Positions 1-5,533 of a stretch of 6,495 bases of DNA are shown one piece after another. The notes beneath the pieces were generated by a model. The model searched no databases. It saw only the letters and a list, made by a program, of their open reading frames with translations, and was not told the DNA's origin. Each line of letters opens with the position of its first letter. Positions within the stretch are counted from its first letter, which is position 1. Source of the DNA: Muribaculaceae bacterium (GTDB lineage Bacteria; Bacteroidota; Bacteroidia; Bacteroidales; Muribaculaceae); assembly GCA_029062725.1 (NCBI GenBank), contig JAIDPP010000147.1, positions 1 through 6,495 on the forward strand, in the 5' to 3' direction. The position numbers were made by a program, and so were the translations under genes.

Positions 1-43
1 ACTCGCTTACTACTCCCACTATGTATTCAATAATATTTCGCAT
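1..43 (-). CDS. Possible N-terminus of a leftward gene (partial)
   Basis: On the minus strand an ATG at 43-41 opens a frame that stays open to the window edge and reads MRNIIEYIVGVVSE (14 codons). It is too short to assign a family. The support is context: a minus-strand promoter match at 91-61 would start a transcript near position 55, leaving a short A/T-rich leader before this ATG, as is usual in Bacteroidota. The peptide is a plausible hydrophobic or amphipathic N-terminus but has no diagnostic motif. It could equally be chance, with the true start lying further left. If real, the gene is divergent from the large rightward genes. Confidence 0.35.
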   Translation of the reverse strand, partial: MRNIIEYIVGVVSE

Positions 44-60
44 TGTATATAAGTATTATA

Positions 61-91
61 CAAATTTACATCTTTTTCCTTTTATTACAAA
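61..91 (-). promoter_or_regulatory. Minus-strand Bacteroidota-type promoter
   Basis: Read on the minus strand, TTTG (91-88) is followed after 19 bp by TAAATTTG (68-61), a full match to the Bacteroidota -33 TTTG and -7 TAnnTTTG elements. It would direct transcription leftward toward the possible gene start at 43. The surroundings are very A/T-rich, so chance matches are possible, but both boxes and their spacing agree. Confidence 0.55.
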
Positions 92-146
92 ATTCGGAAC
101 CAAGTTTATAATGCTTATAATGCTTTCAATTTTCGCCGGTATATAT

Positions 147-384
147 TGAAGTTGTCTAAACTTATTTTTTATTAACAATTGCGAGAGATTTGGCTCGTCA
201 TTTTCTATATTTGGAAACTCGCCGATTTTCAATTTTGAGTTGATTTTGTCACTCGAAGAGGCAGCAACCTATCGGTTGGTGCCGATGAGAGGGGCAAAAG
301 CAGCCGAAAAGATCCGCAAGGGTTAATAAAAGAATGAAAATATAATATCATTTTAACATTCGTAAATTAGTTTAGACAACTTCA
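147..384. mobile_element. 238-bp segment with 16-bp terminal inverted repeats (MITE or IS-remnant candidate)
   Basis: Bases 147-162 and 369-384 are perfect inverted repeats (core GAAGTTGTCTAAACT and its reverse complement). Four further pairs occur just inside (164-167 with 364-367) after a one-base mismatch. If the element is taken as 148-383, the trinucleotide ATT lies directly outside both ends (145-147 and 384-386), which could be a short target duplication. There is no transposase gene. One frame is open from 150 to a TAA at 324-326 and its end reads YRLVPMRGAKAAEKIRKG; this could be a remnant of a transposase C-terminus, but I do not recognise it securely. Small hairpins lie inside (265-278 and 271-286, alternative pairings). 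An invertible segment is an alternative reading. Confidence 0.5.
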
Positions 385-445
385 TTCTATTGGGTATAAG
401 ATATTATGCTTCTGAATTTAAAATTTTCCAAGCGCAGATTCTTCA

Positions 446-590
446 GGCTCGGAGAGCCACGCAGGATGAAGTGGGATTTTTACGCAGAATCATCCTGCTT
501 CAATCCACAGGGTTCAAAGAACCCTTCCTTATCTGCCGGAATATGTATCCCGGAGATGCAAAAATTCTGCGATAATCTGCATAATCCGGC
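446..590. repeat. Cluster of four hairpins, function unknown
   Basis: Four consecutive inverted repeats fill this stretch. They are: GGCTC/GAGCC around a GGA loop (446-458); a perfect 9-bp stem GCAGGATGA/TCATCCTGC with a 20-base loop (461-469/490-498); a perfect 7-bp stem AGGGTTC/GAACCCT around AAA (509-525); and a longer arm with GCCGGA/TCCGGC at its base plus 3 bp inside (535-544/581-590). No protein reading is convincing. Four stems in 145 bp suggests a folded RNA or an extragenic palindromic element. The third stem is followed by TCCTTATCT, a poor U-tract, so a terminator is possible but weak. Confidence 0.45.
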
Positions 591-628
591 GAATTAATCC
601 CGCGCTCGAGAAATGGAAAAAACAAATA

Positions 629-747
629 GGATATTCTAAACTGGAATAATGCGTAATGCGATGAACCGGAAAAATTCTTCTATCCACTCCAATCCGGATT
701 AATAAGATTTCAGCAGGAGTAGGGTAGGGGTTAACGTTAGAATATTC
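629..747. repeat. Long-range 11-bp inverted repeat in intergenic DNA
   Basis: Bases 629-639 (GGATATTCTAA) can pair with 737-747 (TTAGAATATTC) over 11 bp with one G-T pair. Between the arms lie a tandem 7-bp repeat (TAATGCG at 647-653 and 654-660), a CCGGA/TCCGG pair (666-670/693-697) and the perfect palindrome AATCCGGATT (691-700). No protein gene is visible here. The arms are A/T-rich, so chance cannot be excluded. Confidence 0.28.
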
Positions 748-766
748 CATCTAAATATGATGAATT

Positions 767-798
767 TTTGTATAAATCGAAAAATTTTTATAATTTTG
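767..798 (+). promoter_or_regulatory. Rightward Bacteroidota-type promoter
   Basis: TTTG at 767-770 and TAATTTTG at 791-798 are separated by 20 bp and match the Bacteroidota -33 and -7 consensus (TTTG and TAnnTTTG) exactly. Transcription would begin near 804-806, where the base composition switches abruptly from A/T-rich to G/C-rich. No start codon with a credible reading frame follows closely. The product is therefore either a structured RNA or a leader of about 560 nt for the BspA-like gene at 1367. Confidence 0.62.
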
Positions 799-1003
799 TA
801 TTATGCAGGCCGCAACGCAGAAGCCCGGTCCGGGAAAATGCGGGGGGGTCTGTGAGGACGTCGCCCCCCGGTGCGTCCGATTAAATTTTGGAAGCGTTTA
901 TCGACGCTCTTTCTTGGCTTTCTGAAACTTCGCAACTTTCAATCTCAGTCAGGATTGCAGCAGACGGTAGATGCCCTTGTGGATATTTTATTCCGATACC
1001 CCT

Positions 1004-1032
1004 GTAGTGTCGCGATCAGTCGCGGCCACTGC
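1004..1032 (+). repeat. REP-like palindrome with GTAG head
   Basis: The sequence GTAGTGTCGCGA (1004-1015), loop TCAG (1016-1019) and TCGCGGCCACTGC (1020-1032) forms a 12-bp stem with one bulged C (1026) and two G-T pairs. A short GTAG head on a G/C-rich stem is typical of extragenic palindromic (REP-type) elements. A second GTAG-headed palindrome faces it on the other strand at 1257-1234. Family membership is inferred from form only. Confidence 0.42.
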
Positions 1033-1061
1033 ATGGGTTATCGTAGTATTACATATATTCT

Positions 1062-1153
1062 GCGTGAGGCTTCTGCATGTTTGCTCGTTCTACTGAGATG
1101 GGCAATGCGAAGGCCTCAGAAAGCAGAACGGGCAACTGATACGGCTCTCACGC
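1062..1153 (+). repeat. Long imperfect hairpin (92 nt)
   Basis: Three nested stems line up. The outer is GCGTGAGGC (1062-1070) with GCTCTCACGC (1144-1153), with one bulged T at 1146. The middle is an 11-bp stem, TTGCTCGTTCT (1081-1091) with AGAACGGGCAA (1125-1135), with one T-G pair. The inner is CTGAG/CTCAG (1093-1097/1115-1119). About 25 bp of nested pairing in 92 nt is well above what I would expect by chance. It is the strongest single structure in the intergenic region. It may be the 3' part of the candidate RNA starting near 805. Confidence 0.5.
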
Positions 1154-1233
1154 TTTATTATTTACTAACCGCCTGATTGTGAGCCGATGGCACTATTACT
1201 TCAATTCTTTTAAAACCTAAATCATTTATTTGC

Positions 1234-1257
1234 GGACGCACCGGGGTGCGTCCCTAC
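1234..1257 (-). repeat. REP-like palindrome GTAGGGACGCAC/GTGCGTCC
   Basis: GGACGCAC (1234-1241), loop CGGG and GTGCGTCC (1246-1253) form a perfect 8-bp stem. On the minus strand it is preceded by GTAG (1257-1254), giving the GTAGGGACGC head seen in many REP-type elements. A half copy, GGTGCGTCC, occurs at 870-878. Together with the GTAG-headed palindrome at 1004-1032 it forms an inverted pair around the long hairpin at 1062-1153. Confidence 0.5.
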
Positions 1258-1286
1258 TTGGGACTCTCCAATAATCAAATTAACTT

Positions 1287-1331
1287 GCAGCCGTGTCAAC
1301 GGCTGCGCCATGCGTGCACTCTGCGTATGGC
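1287..1331 (+). promoter_or_regulatory. Two adjacent hairpins upstream of the BspA-like gene
   Basis: GCAGCCGT-GTCA-ACGGCTGC (1287-1306) is a perfect 8-bp hairpin with a 4-base loop. It abuts GCCATGCG (1307-1314) paired with CGTATGGC (1324-1331), an 8-bp stem with one G-T pair and a 9-base loop. The second stem ends 35 bp before the ATG at 1367. If transcribed, they would sit in the 5' leader of that gene and could affect transcript stability or readthrough. They could instead be part of the REP-like cluster. No U-tract follows, so a terminator is unlikely. Confidence 0.42.
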
Positions 1332-1366
1332 TTTAACCAAAACCTAATACAAAACATTTATCAACT

Positions 1367-4300
1367 ATGAAAAAGAAACTTTTACTTTTTCTGATGACGC
1401 TGCTATGGCTATCTTTAGCCATGATGGCGGAAGAGGTCGTAATTGACGGCCTGAAATATGAGCTAGGCTATAATAATGCGACTCTTGTTGGCTATGAAGG
1501 AGAGCCGACTGATCTGATAATTCCTTCCACGGTATTGAATAATGATAATGAATACAAAGTGGTTAGAATTGGAGATAGTGCATTTAGCGAATGCATGTCT
1601 CTTACTTCTGTTGTAATTCCGGATGGGGTGACTGCGATAGGGAATAGGACTTTCTACCATTGTCCATCCTTGGAGTCAGTGCGGATTCCTGGTAGTGTAA
1701 TTTCTATAGGTGATTATGCCTTTACGTCTTGTAAGTCTTTTAACTCGATTCTCATTCCTGAAGGAGTGCAGTCAATTGGACGTTGGGCTTTACAAACATG
1801 TGGAGTTAAAACAGTCATACTTCCCTCAACCATTAAATACTTCGGAGAAGAGGTTTTAGAAGATCTGACTACCATATATAATGATGATTATAGATTTGTT
1901 AGATTAGTTTATCCTAAAACACTCAATATTGATGGGTTAAGTTTATATTTGGCTAAATTTAAGTATGAAGAATACAAATTTAATCCAGGAGACGGCATAG
2001 TGCTTGATGATCATACGGTACTTACAGATAATGGTAAGAATTTGCTCGTGGGACCAGATATAAAAGGAAGTTATTCTATTCCGGAAGGTGTAAAGTCAAT
2101 TGGAAAAATGGCATTTTTAAAATGTGGTTCTCTTACTTCAGTTGATATACCGGAGGAGGTAACTACTATCGGGGAGTCTGCTTTTGAATACTGTTTGTCT
2201 CTTACTTCAATTGTTATTCCAAAGGGTGTTGCAACAATCGAAGCTAATACTTTCTGTGGTTGTACCTCTCTTGCTACTGTTGATATTCCGGCAGGGGTGA
2301 CTTCAATAGGATCCCGTGCATTCACTGGGTGTGCATTCACCTCTTTTATGCTAGATGATGGGATTAGTTGTACTAAAAATGCGTTCCCGGATAAATGTAC
2401 AGTTCTTTGTGATAAAGGGAAAACTTTGTTTAAGGCCCCTAATGTTTCTTCTTTTGAGATCCCGGAAGGAGTTGAGAATATTCCTGCGTCGGCTTTTCCA
2501 AACTATTTTTATTGGGGTGGGGAACATATTACGACTCTCACTATCCCTGGCTCTGTAAGAAATGTAGAGGCGGATGCTTTTAAGTATTTGCAACTGGAAC
2601 GTGTCAATTTCATTGACTGGCCTCAATGGTATGCTAATGTTTCTTTGGGAAACATGTATTCCAATCCTTACCTTAGCTGCGAGGCATACGCCGGGGGAGT
2701 GAAGATCACTACTCCTGAACTTAAGGAGGGACTGACGAGAATAGAGGATTATATCAACGTAGGGTTGGATGGTTTCCGCGATGAGGTTGAGATTCCTTCG
2801 ACGGTAAAGAGAATCGGTGCATACGCCTTCAATAACAATAAGGAACTCTACTCAGTAATCCTCCCTGAAGGATTAGAGGAGATAGGTGAAAGTGCCTTCG
2901 AGGGTTGTTCCCTTTTGGAAAATCCTGTTTTCCCGGAATCCCTCAAGAAGATCGAGAAAGCCGCTTTCAAGGACTGCACAACCTTGACAGAAATCAACCT
3001 GCCTGAAGGTCTGAACTCTCTTGGTGAGGCTATCTCGGAATCCGATAATGTTTCCACAGAGAATTATCCCGGTGTCTTCGAGGGTTGCACAGCCCTTGAA
3101 AAAGCCGTGATAGCCGGCGATATAGATAAATTCCCCGGTAAACTCTTTTATAACTGCGCGGCGTTAAACAAAGTTTACTTCCCCACCCGACTAAAGGTAA
3201 TCGGTAATTCAGCTTTTGAAAACTGCTCGGCCCTTGAGGAGGTGGTCTTCCCGGCTTCTCTTGAGGAGATCGGTTCAAATGCATTCGGTATTGATGGAAA
3301 TGGAAGCATCAAACGTCTGGTAATTCCAAACAGTGTAAAGGTAATTGGGGAAAGAGCGTTCAAGGATCAGAGCATAGAAAATCTGACAATCGGCTCGGGT
3401 CTTGAAATCATACCTGAAATGGCGTTCTACCGCAATCCCCTGAGGGTCATTAATTTTTCGGAAGGCCTCAAGGAGATCCGCAGCGAGGCTTTCATGGGTT
3501 CAGAGTACAGCAAAGGCTCGGTGATCCTTCCTTCGACAGTCACCACGCTACAGGAAAACGCCTTTGCATACGCCACTATCAGCGAACTCGTGATTCCGGA
3601 TAAAGTAACCACTCTTCCTGCCGGAAGTTGTGGCCAACCCGGAGTACTGACACTCGGCAGCGGAGTAAAGGATATAGACGCCAATGCGTTCGGTTTCGAG
3701 AATCTTCATGTTTTGCGCGTGAAATCCAACACACCTCCTACCCTCAGCGATGCATTCCCAGTCACTACCGATCAGAACGATAACCTCACGGTGATTGTCA
3801 ACAATGGCCGTCGCAACAACTATGTTATGAACGCACGCTGGAAACAGCTCGACAACATCATCGAGGAGAGCAGCTCCGACGTGATCATATACATGACCGG
3901 CGACTATGCCCTCAGCGAGGAGATCCGCACCACCACCGGCCTCATGCCTTCGACAGTAACCAAGATGAAGGTAGTCGGCCCCCTCACCTCAAATGACCTC
4001 AGGATAATAAGTGAGAACATGATCTCGCTCCTCAGCCTCGACATGAGCGAGGTTACCAACGTCACAGCCATCCCCGACGGTATGTTCTCTAACTCGCTGA
4101 TTACCGAGATAGTGCTCCCTAAGAATCTGGAGAGAATAGGAGAGAGAGCCTTTGAGAACTGTAGTCTTCTTAAACTGAGTGAGCTTCCCTCTACCTTGAA
4201 GAGTATCGGCAACAGGTCTTTCTCCCGTTGTCCTCTCGTAATGGTAAGCATCCTTCCCGAAGCGCTTGAGACAATTGGAGAAGAGGCCTTTACCGGATGT

Positions 4301-5434
4301 GGAATAAGGGAGCTTGTTTCAGGCGTGAACCTTGCGACAATCGGCGATAACGCGTTCAGCGAATGTACTCTTCTCGAGACAGTGGATCTAAGCGCGAGTC
4401 AGCTGACCACCGTCAGAGGATTCAGGGACTGTACCGCACTTGATCAGATTCTCCTCCCCGAGTCTGCGACCGCCATTGACGGCCCCGCCTTCAGCGGCAC
4501 AGCGATACGCGACATAACCTTCGCATCCAACATAACGGAATTCGGCAACGGCTCATTCGCCAATTGCCGGCGTCTTGTTGCTGCCAATATACCGGAAAAT
4601 ACAAAGAGCATCACTTGGGAACTGTTTTTGAACTGTCCCCGTCTGATCTCTGTATCATTCCCCTCGACAACATCCGAGGTGGCTGAAAAGGTAGTCTATA
4701 ACGATAAGAAATTGGCCAATATCAGCTGTGCCAACCCCGAGGCACCGGAGGCAGCGAACGGAGCGTTCGACAACATCCGCGTCCGCTATGTATCGCTCAC
4801 AGTACCGACAACCTCCTTCCGCTCCTATCTAAATGCTCCGCAGTGGGGTAAATTCCAGAGCATCCAGAACCGCATTCCCGTTGTCATAGACCAGGGCGTA
4901 GAGGTTACGAACGTAGCCGAGGATGAATATCAGGATATGGTTAGGGAGGACGCCCTTGAGGAAGCTCAGGAGGCGGCAGCCGAGGAACGTAACGAGGAAG
5001 AGACCGAGATGTCGCGTCGCCGTGTTGCGCGCCGAGCCGCTGCCCGCGCGGCGACACCACGTCAGTTCGCCAAGCTCTTCGACGGGGCACAGATCCAGAC
5101 CGGTTCCGAGGGTTCGGGCACACGAATCTTCATCACTCCGCAGGAGGGCGTGGCGGTGACCTCGGTCAAGTTCAACGGCGAGGAGATGATCAGCAAGCTC
5201 GAAGGAAACTCGCTCCTCCTTCCCGCCGGCAGCAACGGTCAGCTCGAGATCAGGACCAACGCGACGGGCAATCCTACCGGAGTCGGCATGATCTATGGCG
5301 ATATCGATCCGGAGGCGGAGTATGATGTCTATGATCTTAACGGAATCCTCATCGGCCATGATATGGATTCACTCGAGAGAGGTATCTACATCATCCGTCA
5401 GGGAGCTACGGTCAAGAAGATCAATGTAAGATAA
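1367..5434 (+). CDS. Secreted BspA-like leucine-rich repeat protein with C-terminal sorting-like domain
   Basis: Complete 1355-residue protein. Residues 1-21 are a signal peptide (KKK, hydrophobic core, likely cut near MMA-EEV). LRR_5/BspA-type repeats (IGxxAFxxCxSLTSVxIPxGVTx, 23-residue period) begin at residue 68 and recur at 91, 114 and 137, then at 245, 268 and 291. A further LRR run from about 483 ends with a typical block-closing segment, ARWKQLDNI (823-831). A second LRR block spans about 840-1175 and closes with APQWGKFQSI around W1160. An acidic then basic linker follows (1185-1235). Residues about 1319-1355 (YDVYDLNG, then RGIYIIRQG and KKINVR) resemble a type IX secretion sorting tail. 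BspA relatives are surface adhesins that bind host matrix proteins; that role here is inferred. The ATG at 1367 is chosen because it begins the signal peptide and matches the start of the downstream paralogue. Base composition shifts from A/T-rich to G/C-rich along the gene. Confidence 0.97.
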   Translation: MKKKLLLFLMTLLWLSLAMMAEEVVIDGLKYELGYNNATLVGYEGEPTDLIIPSTVLNNDNEYKVVRIGDSAFSECMSLTSVVIPDGVTAIGNRTFYHCPSLESVRIPGSVISIGDYAFTSCKSFNSILIPEGVQSIGRWALQTCGVKTVILPSTIKYFGEEVLEDLTTIYNDDYRFVRLVYPKTLNIDGLSLYLAKFKYEEYKFNPGDGIVLDDHTVLTDNGKNLLVGPDIKGSYSIPEGVKSIGKMAFLKCGSLTSVDIPEEVTTIGESAFEYCLSLTSIVIPKGVATIEANTFCGCTSLATVDIPAGVTSIGSRAFTGCAFTSFMLDDGISCTKNAFPDKCTVLCDKGKTLFKAPNVSSFEIPEGVENIPASAFPNYFYWGGEHITTLTIPGSVRNVEADAFKYLQLERVNFIDWPQWYANVSLGNMYSNPYLSCEAYAGGVKITTPELKEGLTRIEDYINVGLDGFRDEVEIPSTVKRIGAYAFNNNKELYSVILPEGLEEIGESAFEGCSLLENPVFPESLKKIEKAAFKDCTTLTEINLPEGLNSLGEAISESDNVSTENYPGVFEGCTALEKAVIAGDIDKFPGKLFYNCAALNKVYFPTRLKVIGNSAFENCSALEEVVFPASLEEIGSNAFGIDGNGSIKRLVIPNSVKVIGERAFKDQSIENLTIGSGLEIIPEMAFYRNPLRVINFSEGLKEIRSEAFMGSEYSKGSVILPSTVTTLQENAFAYATISELVIPDKVTTLPAGSCGQPGVLTLGSGVKDIDANAFGFENLHVLRVKSNTPPTLSDAFPVTTDQNDNLTVIVNNGRRNNYVMNARWKQLDNIIEESSSDVIIYMTGDYALSEEIRTTTGLMPSTVTKMKVVGPLTSNDLRIISENMISLLSLDMSEVTNVTAIPDGMFSNSLITEIVLPKNLERIGERAFENCSLLKLSELPSTLKSIGNRSFSRCPLVMVSILPEALETIGEEAFTGCGIRELVSGVNLATIGDNAFSECTLLETVDLSASQLTTVRGFRDCTALDQILLPESATAIDGPAFSGTAIRDITFASNITEFGNGSFANCRRLVAANIPENTKSITWELFLNCPRLISVSFPSTTSEVAEKVVYNDKKLANISCANPEAPEAANGAFDNIRVRYVSLTVPTTSFRSYLNAPQWGKFQSIQNRIPVVIDQGVEVTNVAEDEYQDMVREDALEEAQEAAAEERNEEETEMSRRRVARRAAARAATPRQFAKLFDGAQIQTGSEGSGTRIFITPQEGVAVTSVKFNGEEMISKLEGNSLLLPAGSNGQLEIRTNATGNPTGVGMIYGDIDPEAEYDVYDLNGILIGHDMDSLERGIYIIRQGATVKKINVR

Positions 5435-5446
5435 TTTAGTTTCAGC

Positions 5447-5492
5447 AGGTTCAGGACTCGACCATTAATTCCAAAGGTTGAATCTTGAACTT
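5447..5492 (+). terminator. Long intergenic stem-loop, terminator-like or processing site
   Basis: AGGTTCAGGA (5447-5456) pairs with TCTTGAACTT (5483-5492) over 10 bp with two G-T pairs. After a 2x2 mismatch, CGACC (5459-5463) pairs with GGTTG (5476-5480), leaving a 12-base loop. It begins 13 bases after the stop of the first BspA-like gene. The downstream bases (GCTTAATTAACC) are not a proper U-tract, so classical intrinsic termination is doubtful. It may protect or process the 3' end, or separate expression of the two paralogues. Confidence 0.38.
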
Positions 5493-5518
5493 GCTTAATT
5501 AACCTCAAAAATAAACTG

Positions 5519-5533
5519 AAAACCTAAATCTAT
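5519..5533 (+). promoter_or_regulatory. A/T-rich translation leader with AAAACCTAAATC
   Basis: AAAACCTAAATC ends three bases before the ATG at 5534. The first nine bases recur 20 bp before the upstream paralogue's ATG (1339-1347), and all twelve recur at 1212-1223. There is no Shine-Dalgarno sequence at either start, as expected in Bacteroidota. This is probably a conserved leader element, either for A/T-driven initiation or retained from the duplication. Confidence 0.35.

Larger units (their letters stand above)
805..1160 (+). ncRNA. Candidate structured non-coding RNA or long structured leader
   Basis: This stretch follows a near-consensus promoter and is packed with pairing potential. It contains CCCGG-T-CCGGG (824-834); a G/C hairpin with six G at 842-847 against six C at 864-869, closed inside by GTC/GAC (848-850/857-859); a 12-bp bulged hairpin at 1004-1032; and the long hairpin at 1062-1153. 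After the last stem comes TTTATTATTT, a loose U-rich tail that might end the transcript near 1160. A reading frame from GTG 871 to 1176 exists (101 codons) but passes straight through the hairpins and has no domain I recognise. I do not match the whole to SRP RNA, 6S RNA, tmRNA, RNase P RNA or a named riboswitch. The boundaries are inferred. Confidence 0.33.

Noticed and set aside
106..123. Tandem duplication of TTATAATGC
   Set aside because: Only two 9-bp copies in very A/T-rich DNA; no evident function.
390..597. Two overlapping rightward frames of about 60 codons, and a leftward one at 529-750
   Set aside because: They overlap each other and the hairpin cluster, and the peptides show no domain, signal or membrane segment.
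824..880. Resemblance of the GGTCCGG segment to SRP RNA domain IV
   Set aside because: The conserved asymmetric loop bases that follow in SRP RNA (GGAAGGAAGCA type) are missing and the surrounding stems do not fit.
885..1007. Overlapping short frame ending DGRCPCGYFIPIPL before a TAG at 1005
   Set aside because: It has no start codon after the preceding stop (882-884) and no known motif. It could be a decayed coding remnant but cannot be supported.
871..1176. 101-codon frame starting at GTG
   Set aside because: It has a weak start, no recognisable domain and no leader typical of the neighbouring genes, and it runs through two strong hairpins that explain the sequence better. Translation is not excluded.
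1258..1287. TTG-N20-TAACTTG as a promoter for the gene at 1367
   Set aside because: The -7 box is one base short of TAnnTTTG and the start site would fall inside a hairpin; the match is weaker than at 767-798.
4829..5359. Minus-strand open frame of 176 codons
   Set aside because: It is a shadow of the G/C-rich 3' part of the BspA-like gene, whose forward frame has a coherent domain structure.
5491..5518. TTG-N18-TAAACTG as a promoter for the second paralogue
   Set aside because: The -7 element matches poorly and the spacing is short.
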